Source of the DNA: CALJIC01 sp039805565
GTDB lineage: Bacteria; Chloroflexota; Chloroflexia; Chloroflexales; Roseiflexaceae
Direction: 5' to 3'
Assembly: GCA_039805565.1 (NCBI GenBank)
Contig: JBDLTZ010000061.1
Location: 1 to 18,213, forward strand
Length of the DNA: 18,213 bases
This document shows, one piece after another, positions 1 through 7,354 of this stretch. The notes below the pieces were generated by a model. The model was not told where the DNA came from. It searched no databases and was given only the letters and a program-made list of their open reading frames with translations. A program made the translations under genes and the position numbers. Each line of letters opens with the position of its first letter. Position 1 is the stretch's first letter.

Positions 1-993
1 GGTGGCCGCCAGCCGCGTGAGCTCGTCGTAGGAGAGCTCCGGCAGCCCGAGCGCGCGCAGCGTGTTGCGCAGCCACTGGAACGAGCCGCCAGCGGAGAGG
101 GTCACGGCCATCAGGTGGTACTGGCCCGGCACGTCGTGGCAGAAGGTGTGCAGCCGGCCCTGTGGGTCGAGCGCGATCTCGTCCGCGTGGGCGAAGATCA
201 CGCCGCTGGTGCCGATGCTGCTGCTCACGACGCCGGCCCGCACGATGCCGGTGCCGATCGCCGCCGCCGCGTTGTCTCCGCCGCCTGCGGCCACCGGGAG
301 CCCCTCTGGGAGCCCGAGCGCGCGCGCCACCTCCGGCAGCAGCGTGCCTGTCATCTCAGGTCCCTCGTAGACCTTCGGCAGCCAGGCGCGCGGGATCTCC
401 AGCCGCTGCAGGATCTCGTCGCTCCAGTCGCGCGAGCGCAGGTCCAGCAGCAGCGTTCCCGCCGCGTCCGAGGCGTCTGCCGCGCTGACGCCGGTGAGCA
501 GCAGGCGGATGTAGTCTTTCGGCAGCAGCACCTGTGCCAGGCGGGCGTAGTGCTCCGGCTCGTTGTTGCGCAGCCAGAGGATCTTGGGCGCCTGGAAGCC
601 GGTGAGCGCCGGGTTGCCGGCCAGCTCGATCAGCCGCGCCGCGCCCACGCGCGCCGTGATCTCCGCGCACTCCGCTGCGGTGCGCTGGTCGTTCCAGAGC
701 AGCGCGCGGCGGATCACCGCGCCCTCGGCATCCAGGAAGACCGCGCCGTGCATCTGCCCGGTGAGCCCGAGCCCCTTGATCTGCGCCGCGTCCACGCCGG
801 CGCGCGCCACGACCTCGCGCAGCGCCTCCTGCGCGCCGCGCCACCAGTCGGCCGGGTCCTGCTCGCTCCAGAGCGGCTGGGGGGTGTGCAGCGGGTACTC
901 GGCCGTGGCCGAGGCCAGCACGCGCCCGCCCTCGTCGCACAGCAGGGCCTTCGCGCCGCTCGTGCCGATATCCAGACCTAGGAGGTACGCCAT
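1..993 (-). CDS. xylB: Xylulokinase, C-terminus beyond window edge
   Basis: This FGGY-family kinase phosphorylates D-xylulose to xylulose 5-phosphate with ATP in the cytoplasm, feeding the pentose phosphate pathway. 331 codons are visible out of roughly 490-500 usual for the family; the frame is open to base 1. The N-terminus has the family phosphate-binding start GLDIGTSGAKALL (residues 6-18). The substrate motif GQMHG lies at 79-83, LWNDQR at 99-104, and GGGDNAAAAIGTG at 237-249, in which D240 corresponds to the catalytic aspartate of E. coli XylB (D233). The ATG at 993 is preceded by GGAG about 8 nt upstream. It lies 100 nt after the xylA stop, across a heptamer-repeat hairpin, so it is probably the next cistron of the same transcript. 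Family assignment is firm; xylulose specificity is supported by the xylA neighbour. Confidence 0.95.
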   Translation of the reverse strand, partial: MAYLLGLDIGTSGAKALLCDEGGRVLASATAEYPLHTPQPLWSEQDPADWWRGAQEALREVVARAGVDAAQIKGLGLTGQMHGAVFLDAEGAVIRRALLWNDQRTAAECAEITARVGAARLIELAGNPALTGFQAPKILWLRNNEPEHYARLAQVLLPKDYIRLLLTGVSAADASDAAGTLLLDLRSRDWSDEILQRLEIPRAWLPKVYEGPEMTGTLLPEVARALGLPEGLPVAAGGGDNAAAAIGTGIVRAGVVSSSIGTSGVIFAHADEIALDPQGRLHTFCHDVPGQYHLMAVTLSAGGSFQWLRNTLRALGLPELSYDELTRLAAT

Positions 994-1009
994 CTTTACG
1001 CTCCAGAGA

Positions 1010-1089
1010 AGTGCTGAGTGCTGAGTGGGCAGCGTGCTCCTCAGCACTCAGCACTCAGCACTCAGCACTCAGCACTCAGCACTCAGTCC
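1010..1089. repeat. Heptamer array with inverted arms, xylA-xylB junction
   Basis: Two AGTGCTG units (1010-1023) and an AGTGGGC variant face six perfect tandem TCAGCAC units (1041-1082) plus TCAGTCC (1083-1089). Because the two halves are reverse complements, 1011-1026 can pair perfectly with 1046-1061 (16 bp, 19-nt loop). It fills most of the 100-nt gap between the xylA stop and the xylB start. There is no following T-run, so it is not a typical intrinsic terminator. A transcript-stabilising or attenuating hairpin is possible. The same heptamer family recurs at 10979-10992 and 17021-17134. Confidence 0.9.
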
Positions 1090-1093
1090 TAGA

Positions 1094-2263
1094 CTACCGC
1101 ACACCCATCAGTAGGTCGAACACGAGCTGGTCGAGCTTCTCATAGGCCAGGCCGCGCGCGCCCAGGGCGTTGCGGTCAAAGCTGGCGGCCTTGAGCGCGG
1201 ACGCCTTCTCCTTCGAGTAGGCGCCGGTGAACTGCGACGTGCTGCCGTCGTCGGCGTTGATCTCGGCCAGCAGCCCCTGGATGTCGGCGTCGGCGTTGAA
1301 CTGGCGCGCCTTCTCCTTCAGCACCAGGTAGGTCCGCATGCAGCCGCGCGCGAACTCCTTCACACCCGCGTAGTCCTCGGTGCGGTAGGCGTGCGCGTCG
1401 AAGTGGCGCATGCCCTGGTAGCCCACATCCTCGAGGAACTTCACCAGGAAGAAGGCGACCTTCGGGTTCACGGAGCCGAAGCGGAAGTCCTGGTCGTAGC
1501 GGCCCGGCGCCTGGTCGTTCAGGTCGATGTGGAACAGCTTGCCCGCCTCCCACGCCTGCGCGACGCCGTGCAGGAAGTTCAGGCCGGCCATCGTCTCGTG
1601 CGCCACCTCGGGGTTGACGCCCACCATCTCGGGGTGGTCCAGCGTCTCGATCAGCGCCAGCGCGTGCCCGACCGTGGCCAGGTAGATGTCGCCGCGCGGC
1701 TCGTTCGGCTTCGGCTCGAGCGCGAACTTGAGGTCGTACCCCTGGTCCTTGACATACTCGCAGAGGAAGTTGAGCGCCTCGCGGAAGCGCTTCATGGACT
1801 CAGCCGGGTTCTTGGTGGCGTCGGACTCGACGCCCTCGCGGCCGCCCCAGAACACGTAGGTGGAGGCGCCGCACTCGACGCCCAGGTCGATCGACTGCAT
1901 CGTCTTCTGCAGCGCGTACGCCCGCACCTTAGGGTCGTTCGCGGTGAAGGCGCCGTCCTTGAAGACCGGGTGCGCGAAGAGGTTGGTGGTGGCCATCGGC
2001 ACCACCAACCCGGTCTCCTTCAGGGCCGCCTTGAAGTCGCGCACGATCTGGTCGCGCTGCGCCGGGGTCGCGTCGATCGGCACGAGGTCGTTGTCGTGGA
2101 AGTTGACGCCATAGGCGCCCACCTCAGCCAGCATGTGGACGCTCTCCACCGGGGAGATCGGGGCGCGCACGGGCTCGCCGAAGGGGTCGCGGCCGGTGTT
2201 GCCGACGGTCCACAAGCCGAAGGTGAACTTGTGCTCGGGCTTCGGAACGTACTGGTCCGACAT
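1094..2263 (-). CDS. xylA: Xylose isomerase
   Basis: It interconverts D-xylose and D-xylulose with two divalent metal ions. At 389 residues it is the short, Streptomyces-type class. Known active-site residues are recognisable with a constant +2 offset from the Streptomyces rubiginosus enzyme: H56 and D59 (FHDND), E183 and K185 (EPKPNEPRGD), E219 and H222 (NPEVAHE), D247 (FHIDLND), D257 and D259 (YDQD), and D289 (HFDAH). I chose the ATG at 2263 because AAAGGAG lies about 10 nt upstream and the protein begins like its family; the frame stays open to 2521, but that extension is arginine- and glycine-rich and looks non-coding. It follows the phasin-like gene by 62 nt and precedes xylB. The gap before it holds a small 6-bp GC hairpin (2299-2313). 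Confidence 0.97.
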   Translation of the reverse strand: MSDQYVPKPEHKFTFGLWTVGNTGRDPFGEPVRAPISPVESVHMLAEVGAYGVNFHDNDLVPIDATPAQRDQIVRDFKAALKETGLVVPMATTNLFAHPVFKDGAFTANDPKVRAYALQKTMQSIDLGVECGASTYVFWGGREGVESDATKNPAESMKRFREALNFLCEYVKDQGYDLKFALEPKPNEPRGDIYLATVGHALALIETLDHPEMVGVNPEVAHETMAGLNFLHGVAQAWEAGKLFHIDLNDQAPGRYDQDFRFGSVNPKVAFFLVKFLEDVGYQGMRHFDAHAYRTEDYAGVKEFARGCMRTYLVLKEKARQFNADADIQGLLAEINADDGSTSQFTGAYSKEKASALKAASFDRNALGARGLAYEKLDQLVFDLLMGVR

Positions 2264-2325
2264 AGTCGGGGCTCCTTTGGTAAGCGCGTCGCGTAGCAAG
2301 GCGCGGCGCGCCTCGATTGAGAGGG

Positions 2326-2811
2326 CTACTCCTGTTTGACGGTGCCCGTCCAGCTCTCGGCCAGCTTGCGCTGGGCCTTGATCGCGCTGCTGGCGGTGGC
2401 GCGCCAGGTCTCGAAGGCCTTGCGTGTCCCGTCGTCCCAGCTCTGGGCCATCGCGGCGGCGTCCGCCTTCGCCACCGCATCGAGCCAGGAGGAGTAGATC
2501 TGGCTCTGGGTCTCGGTCCACTGCCGGGTGGTGTCGGCAATCAGCGCCGACATTTCCTGCATCTGGGCAGGCGCCATCGGGGCGGATGTCATGCTCTCCG
2601 ACCAGAACTTGACGAAGTCAGCCTGGGCGGTGAGCGACTTCTGCATCACATCCTGCCACGCCTGGACGGACTGCGCCCACGTCTCGGCCGCCGCTGGCTG
2701 CGCGGTGGCGCTCGGCATGTTGGCCCGCCATGTCTCCCACATGGACTGCTGGGCCTTCGTCCAGGTCCGCATGAGTTCCTCGGTCTGGTTGAGCCAGTCG
2801 TTGGCTGCCAT
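2326..2811 (-). CDS. Phasin-like / PhaE-like helical protein
   Basis: This 161-residue protein is predicted almost wholly alpha-helical. It has no cysteine, no signal peptide, and twelve tryptophans spread along the chain (for example WTKAQQSMWETW near residues 17-28 and AFETWRATASSAIKAQRKLAESW near the end). Such Trp/Gln/Ala-rich amphipathic helices resemble phasins, or the PhaE subunit of class III polyhydroxyalkanoate synthase, which coat or nucleate storage granules. The ATG at 2811 has a strong GAGGAGG Shine-Dalgarno 5-6 nt upstream. It sits between an SDR gene and xylA, an unusual place for a granule protein. The function is inferred from composition and pattern, not from a diagnostic motif; a generic coiled-coil scaffold is the alternative. 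Confidence 0.6.
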   Translation of the reverse strand: MAANDWLNQTEELMRTWTKAQQSMWETWRANMPSATAQPAAAETWAQSVQAWQDVMQKSLTAQADFVKFWSESMTSAPMAPAQMQEMSALIADTTRQWTETQSQIYSSWLDAVAKADAAAMAQSWDDGTRKAFETWRATASSAIKAQRKLAESWTGTVKQE

Positions 2812-2909
2812 GGCACCCTCCTCTTGTGAGTAGAACGCGGGGGGCTGTGGCGCGAAGGGCCGCGCCCTCCTTTCCCCACCTCAGTATACTCACGCGAGTT
2901 ATTCCGGCG

Positions 2910-3671
2910 CTATGGCAGCGGGCTCGTCATGGTCCAGCCGCCGTCGAGCAGCAGCGTGTGGCCGGTGACTGTCGCGGCCATGTCGGAGACCAGCAGCAGC
3001 AGCGCGTTGGCCACGTCCTCGGGCTGCCCGACGCGCCCCACAGGCGTGATCGCGTCCCAGTGCGCCTCGTAGTCCGGGTCGTTGCGCAGGTTGCGCTCGT
3101 TGAGCGTGGCGCCGATGCCCAGGGCGTTCACTGTGATGCCGTGCGCGCCGAGCTCGAGCGCCCAGACGCGCGCCATGTGCTGCAGCGCGGCTTTGGTGAC
3201 GCCGTACGCCCCGAGGCCGCGGCAGGCCTGCACGCCGGTCACGGAGGAGGAGAAGACGATCTTCCCGCCGCCACCCTGGGCGATCATTTGCCGCGCCGCC
3301 GCCTGCGCCCCGAAGAACGAGCCCTTCACATTGAGGTTGAAGATCGTGTCGTAGGCGGCCTCGTCAGTCTCCAGCAGCGGCGCCGAGAGCGTGATGCCGG
3401 CGTTGGCCGCCATGATGTCCACGCGGCCGAACAGCTCGACCGCGCGCGCCACCAGCTCGCGGTTGGCCGCCACGCTGGAGAGGTCGGCCTCGTGGCGCGC
3501 GCAGACGCCGCCGGCGGCCCGGATCTTCGCCGCCGTGGCCTCGGCGCGCTCGGGCTCGCCGTAGTGCGAGAGCAGCACCTTGCAGCCGCGGGCCGCGAGG
3601 GCCTCGGCCATCGCCGCGCCGATCTCGCGGCTGGCGCCTGTCACAATTGCGACTTTGTCGGTTAGGCTCAT
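2910..3671 (-). CDS. SDR-family NAD(P)-dependent dehydrogenase
   Basis: A 253-residue classical short-chain dehydrogenase, a cytoplasmic Rossmann-fold oxidoreductase probably acting on a sugar or polyol. Visible elements are VAIVTGASREIG (7-18), the NAG motif (ANAGI, 89-93), N114, the catalytic serine near 143 (FSSSVTG), and Y156-x3-K160 (YGVTK). The C-terminal GHTLLLDGGWTM is typical of glucose-1-dehydrogenase and 3-oxoacyl-reductase relatives. Two deviations are seen: the middle glycine of TGxxxGxG is glutamate (E16), and the usual PG after the sixth strand is IG (NALGIGATLNERN). The ATG at 3671 has GAGG just upstream. A GC hairpin (3696-3716) separates it from the preceding isomerase gene. 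The substrate is unknown; the context suggests pentose or sugar-acid oxidation. Confidence 0.88.
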   Translation of the reverse strand: MSLTDKVAIVTGASREIGAAMAEALAARGCKVLLSHYGEPERAEATAAKIRAAGGVCARHEADLSSVAANRELVARAVELFGRVDIMAANAGITLSAPLLETDEAAYDTIFNLNVKGSFFGAQAAARQMIAQGGGGKIVFSSSVTGVQACRGLGAYGVTKAALQHMARVWALELGAHGITVNALGIGATLNERNLRNDPDYEAHWDAITPVGRVGQPEDVANALLLLVSDMAATVTGHTLLLDGGWTMTSPLP

Positions 3672-3695
3672 GTCCTCAGGCTCAGGTGGGAGGCC

Positions 3696-3716
3696 CGGAG
3701 GGGCACAGCCCCTCCG
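3696..3716. repeat. Perfect 9-bp GC hairpin between isomerase and SDR genes
   Basis: CGGAGGGGC at 3696-3704 and GCCCCTCCG at 3708-3716 are perfect reverse complements around a 3-nt loop. It lies in the 85-nt gap, 25 nt upstream of the SDR start. No T-run follows on the minus strand, so it is not a standard terminator. It could be a processing or attenuation hairpin or an interspersed palindromic element. It resembles in style the GGGGGC-TGC-GCCCCC hairpins at 12066-12080 and 14106-14120. Confidence 0.6.
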
Positions 3717-3756
3717 AAAGCCTACTTCCTCGGGGCCCTCGCCCCTACCCCCGGAT

Positions 3757-4752
3757 CTACTTCTGGAAGGCCGCGTCGAAGGCCACCGCGCTCGGCGGGA
3801 AGTCGTTCTTCTTCACCAGCGCCGCCGCCTCGGTCGCGCCGAACTCGCGGTCCATCCCCGAGTCCTCCCACTCCACCGAGAGCGGGCCGCGGTAGCCGAT
3901 GCGGGTGAGCGCGCGGAACAGCGGGTCCCACTTCACATCGCCGCGCCCGGGCGAGACGAAGTCCCAGCCGCGCCGTGGGTCGCCGAAGTTCAGGTGCGAG
4001 CCGAGGATGCTGGTGCGGCCGGTCAGGTTGATGCGGCTATCCTTGACGTGCACGTGGTAGATGCGCTCGGAGAAATTCTCGATGAACGCCACCGGGTCGA
4101 TGAACTGGTGGATCAGGTGGCTCGGGTCGAAGTTGATGCCGAAGGCCGTGCGGTTGCCGATCGCCGCCAGCGCCTTCTCAGTGGTGGGGATGTCGTAGGC
4201 GATCTCGGTCGGGTGGACCTCGAGGCCGAACTTCACGCCCACCTCATCGAACACGTCCATGATCGGGTTCCAGCGGTTGGCGAAGTCCTGGTAGCCGGCC
4301 TCGATCATCGTCTGGTCATTCGGCGGGAAGGAGTAGATCAGATGCCAGATCGAGGAGCCGGTGAAGCCGTTGACCTGCTTCACGCCGAAGGCCGCCGCGG
4401 CGCGGGCGGTGTTCTTCATCTCCTCGGCGGCGCGCTGACGCACCCCCTCGGGGTCGCCGTCGCCCCAGATGCGGGGCGGCAGGATGCCCTTGTGGCGCTG
4501 GTCGATGTTGTCGCACACCGCCTGGCCCACCAGGTGGTTGCTGATCGCGAAGCACTGCAGGCCGTTGCGCTCAAGCAGCTCGCGCTTCTCGCGCACGTAG
4601 CGGTCGGACTCAAGCGCCTTGTCCACCTCGAAGTGGTCGCCCCAGCAGGCGAGCTCGAGGCCGTCGTAGCCGAAGCTCTTCGCCTTGGGCGCCAGCGTCT
4701 CCAGCGGAAGGTCGGCCCACTGGCCGGTGAACAGTGTCACTGGGCGTGCCAT
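3757..4752 (-). CDS. Sugar phosphate isomerase/epimerase (TIM barrel)
   Basis: A 331-residue protein of the xylose-isomerase-like TIM-barrel superfamily (AP endonuclease 2 fold), whose members isomerise or epimerise sugars, keto-sugars or inosose-like compounds using one metal. Probable metal and proton-transfer residues sit at the ends of successive strands: E178 and H180 (GLEVHPTE), D209 and H212 (NFDPSHL), H233/H235 (YHVHVKD) and E294 (SVEWEDSG). The length matches the family. The ATG at 4752 is preceded by AGAGGAG about 6 nt upstream. The gene starts 17 nt after the GntR gene ends, which indicates a shared transcript. It is distinct from the dedicated xylose isomerase in the same operon, so a second substrate is likely. 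The exact reaction cannot be assigned. Confidence 0.88.
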   Translation of the reverse strand: MARPVTLFTGQWADLPLETLAPKAKSFGYDGLELACWGDHFEVDKALESDRYVREKRELLERNGLQCFAISNHLVGQAVCDNIDQRHKGILPPRIWGDGDPEGVRQRAAEEMKNTARAAAAFGVKQVNGFTGSSIWHLIYSFPPNDQTMIEAGYQDFANRWNPIMDVFDEVGVKFGLEVHPTEIAYDIPTTEKALAAIGNRTAFGINFDPSHLIHQFIDPVAFIENFSERIYHVHVKDSRINLTGRTSILGSHLNFGDPRRGWDFVSPGRGDVKWDPLFRALTRIGYRGPLSVEWEDSGMDREFGATEAAALVKKNDFPPSAVAFDAAFQK

Positions 4753-4769
4753 ATGTCGCTCCTCTGGTG

Positions 4770-5471
4770 TTAGAACCGTTCTCCCCGCACCGGCACGATG
4801 TAGCTGCGGATCAGCGTCATCGCGCCGTCGCCGAGCGCGTCCATGTGAGCGCGCATCAGGCGGGCCGCGGCCTCGGCGTTGCCGGCGGCCACGGCCTCAG
4901 CCACCGCCTGGTGGTCCGCCGCGTAAGAGGCGAGCCGCGTCGCCTCGGCGGCGGGTGGTAGGGTGAAGCGCTGCAGCCGGCGCCGCAGGTCGCGGACGTA
5001 GCGCTGCAGCACCATGTTGTCACAGGCCTCCAGCAGCGCGTCCTGGAAGTGCACGTCGGCGGTGGCCAGCTCCTCGGCGTCGCCGCGGATCACGGCGCCT
5101 ACCAGTGCCTGCGCCGCCGCCGTGATCCGCGCCGCCTGCGCATCGCTGCGCCGCCGCGCGGCCAGCGCCGCGGCATGCGGACCGAGCAGCCGCAGCACCT
5201 CGAGCATGTCCTCGACGTCACGCGCGGTGAGCTCGGCCACCACCAGCCCGCGCCCCGGCACATTCTGGATCAGGCCGTCCTGCTCCAGCCGCCGCAGGGC
5301 CTCCCGCACCGGCGTCCGGCTGATCGACAGCCAGCGCGCGAGCCGGTCCTGCGTGAGCGCGTCGCCTGGCTTGAGCGCCATGCTGGCGATCGCGCCCAGG
5401 ATCGCTTGGTAGGCTTTCTCGGTGCGCGATGCATCTTCGGCTGTGCTGTTGTCGGCCATCGGTTGGCTCAT
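4770..5471 (-). CDS. GntR-family transcriptional regulator with FCD domain
   Basis: A 233-residue FadR-subfamily repressor. The N-terminal winged helix (residues about 17-80) contains LARWLSISRTPVREALRRLE, the recognition region with the signature TPVREALRRL. The C-terminal all-helical FCD domain (about 85-225) carries likely metal ligands D139, H141, H187 and H209, which in this family bind a metal and an organic-acid or sugar-acid effector. I chose the ATG at 5471, 19 nt after the upstream oxidoreductase stop. A second ATG at 5459 is equally possible; neither has a strong Shine-Dalgarno, which suggests translational coupling. The open frame upstream to 5612 overlaps the oxidoreductase and is a shadow. 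Being embedded in the operon, it probably controls it. Its operator is not identified. Confidence 0.9.
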   Translation of the reverse strand: MSQPMADNSTAEDASRTEKAYQAILGAIASMALKPGDALTQDRLARWLSISRTPVREALRRLEQDGLIQNVPGRGLVVAELTARDVEDMLEVLRLLGPHAAALAARRRSDAQAARITAAAQALVGAVIRGDAEELATADVHFQDALLEACDNMVLQRYVRDLRRRLQRFTLPPAAEATRLASYAADHQAVAEAVAAGNAEAAARLMRAHMDALGDGAMTLIRSYIVPVRGERF

Positions 5472-5490
5472 GCGGCCTGGACGCCCCGCG

Positions 5491-6654
5491 CTAGTACTCC
5501 GGCTGCACCCACTGCTTGCTGCCGGACGACTTCTCGACTGCGTCAAGCACCGCCTGGCAGCGCAGCCCGTCCTCGAAGGTCGGCGCGGGCGACACGCCCT
5601 TGGCGATGCCATTCAGCAGGTCGTACACGCCGTGCGTGAAGGTGTGCTCCCAGCCGATGATATGTCCGTGCGGCCACCAGGCGCTGGCGTACGGGTGCAC
5701 GCCGCCGTTGGTCACCAGCACGTTCCGGAAGCCCGCCACGTCGGCCTGCTCGTCCTCCAGCAGCACGCTCAGCTCGTTCATGCGCTCGAGGTTGAACACC
5801 ACGCTGCCCTTGCTGCCGTTGATCTCGAAGGAGTTGTAGTTGGCGCGGCCCTTGGCGAAGCGCGTGCACTCGAAGGTGCCGACCGCACCGTTGTCGAAGC
5901 GCGTCAGGAACAGCGCCGCGTCGTCCACCGTGACCTCGCCCATCTCGGCGCCGGCCACGGCCCCCAGCCCGTCCGCGGTGGCGCCGAGCACTGGGCGCTG
6001 CTTGATGAACGTCTCGGTCATGCCGGTCACGTCGGTGATCTCGCCCACCAGCATGCGCGCCAGGTCGATGATGTGTGCGCCCAGGTCGCCCAGCGTGCCC
6101 GCGCCGGCCTGGTCCTTGTTCAGGCGCCACACTAGCGGGAAGTTGGGGTCCATGATCCAGTCCTGTAGGTAGACCGCGCGCCAGTGGTAGATCTTGCCCA
6201 GGCGCCCCGAGTCGATCAGCTGCTTGGCGAGCTGCACCGCTGGCACGCGCCGGTAGTTGAAGTTCACCATGCCCACCACGCCGTTGCGGTTCACGGCGTC
6301 CACCATCTGCCGCGCCTCGGCCAGGGTGTTGGCCAGCGGCTTCTCGCAGAAGACGTGCTTGCCGTTGTTGGCGGCCTCGATCGAGATCGCTGCGTGGCTG
6401 TCGCCCGGGGTGGAGACATCAACCAGCCCGATGTCCTGCCGCGCCACCAGCTTGCGCCAGTCGGTCTCGTACCCCTCCCAGCCGAACTGCTCGGCGGCGG
6501 CCTTCACGGCGGCCTCGTCGCGCCCGCAGAGCGCCTTCATCACCGGCCTGAGCGCCACATCTGGGAAGAACGACGCCACCTGGCGGTAGGCGTTCGAGTG
6601 CGACTTGCCCATGAACTTGTAGCCAACCAAGCCGACTCCGATGGTGTCTGCCAT
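5491..6654 (-). CDS. Gfo/Idh/MocA-family oxidoreductase
   Basis: A 387-residue NAD(P)-dependent sugar or inositol-type dehydrogenase. The N-terminal Rossmann motif is GVGLVGYKFMGKSHSNAY (from residue 6), and the family signature EKPLA contains the catalytic lysine at about 105. The C-terminal dehydrogenase domain contains DLGAHIIDLARML, with D190 and H194 in the usual catalytic positions. Two ATGs lie six bases apart. AGGAG at 6662-6666 is only 1 nt from the ATG at 6660 but 7 nt from the ATG at 6654, so 6654 is the better start. It is the second gene of the run, 72 nt after the VOC gene. The family includes myo-inositol, glucose-fructose and xylose dehydrogenases; the substrate here is not determinable. 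Confidence 0.93.
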   Translation of the reverse strand: MADTIGVGLVGYKFMGKSHSNAYRQVASFFPDVALRPVMKALCGRDEAAVKAAAEQFGWEGYETDWRKLVARQDIGLVDVSTPGDSHAAISIEAANNGKHVFCEKPLANTLAEARQMVDAVNRNGVVGMVNFNYRRVPAVQLAKQLIDSGRLGKIYHWRAVYLQDWIMDPNFPLVWRLNKDQAGAGTLGDLGAHIIDLARMLVGEITDVTGMTETFIKQRPVLGATADGLGAVAGAEMGEVTVDDAALFLTRFDNGAVGTFECTRFAKGRANYNSFEINGSKGSVVFNLERMNELSVLLEDEQADVAGFRNVLVTNGGVHPYASAWWPHGHIIGWEHTFTHGVYDLLNGIAKGVSPAPTFEDGLRCQAVLDAVEKSSGSKQWVQPEY

Positions 6655-6661
6655 TGCCATA

Positions 6662-6666
6662 CTCCT
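6662..6666 (-). promoter_or_regulatory. Shine-Dalgarno AGGAG deciding the oxidoreductase start
   Basis: On the minus strand AGGAG is followed by T, then ATG GCA ATG. Only the second ATG (6654) has a workable 7-nt spacing, which removes the two extra N-terminal residues of the longest reading. Confidence 0.6.
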
Positions 6667-6726
6667 GTGTAGCTCAACGCTCTTTCGCCCGGTCGTCCGC
6701 AGGATATATTCTATAGGATCGCCGTG

Positions 6727-7110
6727 CTACCGCTCCAGCTCGCGGTAGTCGCCGGTGATACTCGTGATTTCGATCAGGTTGCCGAACGGGTCGTTGCAGA
6801 AGAACCGCGGTCGCCCAGGGATGTCGTCGGTGTCGTGCACCGCGTGCCCCGCCGCCGTCAGCCGCGCGCGCACGGCCGCGAGGTCGTCCACGTCCACGCA
6901 GAAGTGGGCGCCGGCGTGCGGCGCGCCCTCGGCTGCGTAGAGGTGCAGCTCACAATCGCCGATCAGATACCACACCAGGTCGGCGTGGGCCAGCGACCTG
7001 GGCGGCGCGACCTCCTCAAAGCCGAGGACGCCGCCGTAGAAGCCCCGCGCGATGTCGCCGCTGCCGGCGGGCCGCGGGACGCTGACGTGTTGGAGACGAA
7101 GTCTGCTCAT
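6727..7110 (-). CDS. VOC-superfamily (glyoxalase/bleomycin-resistance fold) protein
   Basis: A 127-residue single-domain protein with the two beta-alpha-beta-beta-beta modules of the vicinal oxygen chelate superfamily. Possible metal ligands are H8 (LQHVSVPRP), H56 (CELHLY), H69 (AHFCVDVDD) and E114 (FGNLIEI). The N-terminal LQHVSV and C-terminal DPFGNLIEI are characteristic of glyoxalase/dioxygenase-like VOC proteins. GGAG lies about 11 nt before the ATG at 7110. It is the first gene of the catabolic run, downstream of the TTGACA/TATACT promoter and 26 nt after a lac-operator-like palindrome. Members include isomerases, epimerases and lyases; in a sugar operon an epimerase-type role is plausible, but nothing here proves it. 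Confidence 0.8.
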   Translation of the reverse strand: MSRLRLQHVSVPRPAGSGDIARGFYGGVLGFEEVAPPRSLAHADLVWYLIGDCELHLYAAEGAPHAGAHFCVDVDDLAAVRARLTAAGHAVHDTDDIPGRPRFFCNDPFGNLIEITSITGDYRELER

Positions 7111-7135
7111 GCTTTCGTTGCTCCGGCGCAGCGAG

Positions 7136-7153
7136 ATTGTGAGCGGTCACAAT
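7136..7153. promoter_or_regulatory. lac-operator-like palindrome
   Basis: ATTGTGAGCGGTCACAAT has perfect 7-bp arms ATTGTGA/TCACAAT around a 4-nt centre. It differs by one central base from the symmetric E. coli lac operator core TTGTGAGCGCTCACAA. It lies 26-43 nt upstream of the VOC start and about 200 nt downstream of the predicted transcription start. The binding protein is not known: no LacI-type gene is in the window, and the spacing (TGTGA-N4-TCACA) is shorter than a CRP site (N6). Repression of the catabolic run by a LacI-type or the local FCD regulator is inference. Confidence 0.55.
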
Positions 7154-7354
7154 GGCGACCGGCATCGGCGCGCGCGCTGTGCTGTCGCGCGTCGTACTCT
7201 TTACTCAGGTGTGGAAAGAACTGAAACCGACGAAGAATACTGTCCGACGACACCGTCAGGTCAGTGCCTTTGCCTCTGCCGAATGCCCGGCAGGCCGTCC
7301 GCTGGTCGATTTCACACGTGCTGGCGCCGTGTTGCAGGTGCTTGGATACCGGCG

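Noticed and set aside
115..981. Long plus-strand open frame opposite xylB
   Set aside because: Shadow of the xylulokinase gene in GC-rich DNA; Arg/Ala/Val-rich composition and no start signals.
1010..1089. AGCACTC/GAGTGCT units resemble CIRCE (HrcA operator) arms
   Set aside because: CIRCE needs TTAGCACTC-N9-GAGTGCTAA; here the units are tandem heptamers without TTA ends, and no heat-shock gene is near.
2883..2888. TATACT upstream of the phasin-like gene as an internal promoter
   Set aside because: A -10-like hexamer is present but no -35 or extended -10; too weak to list.
6703..6717. AT-rich TATAGAATATAT before the oxidoreductase gene as promoter or operator
   Set aside because: No matching -35 and no clear symmetry; only a local AT-rich patch.
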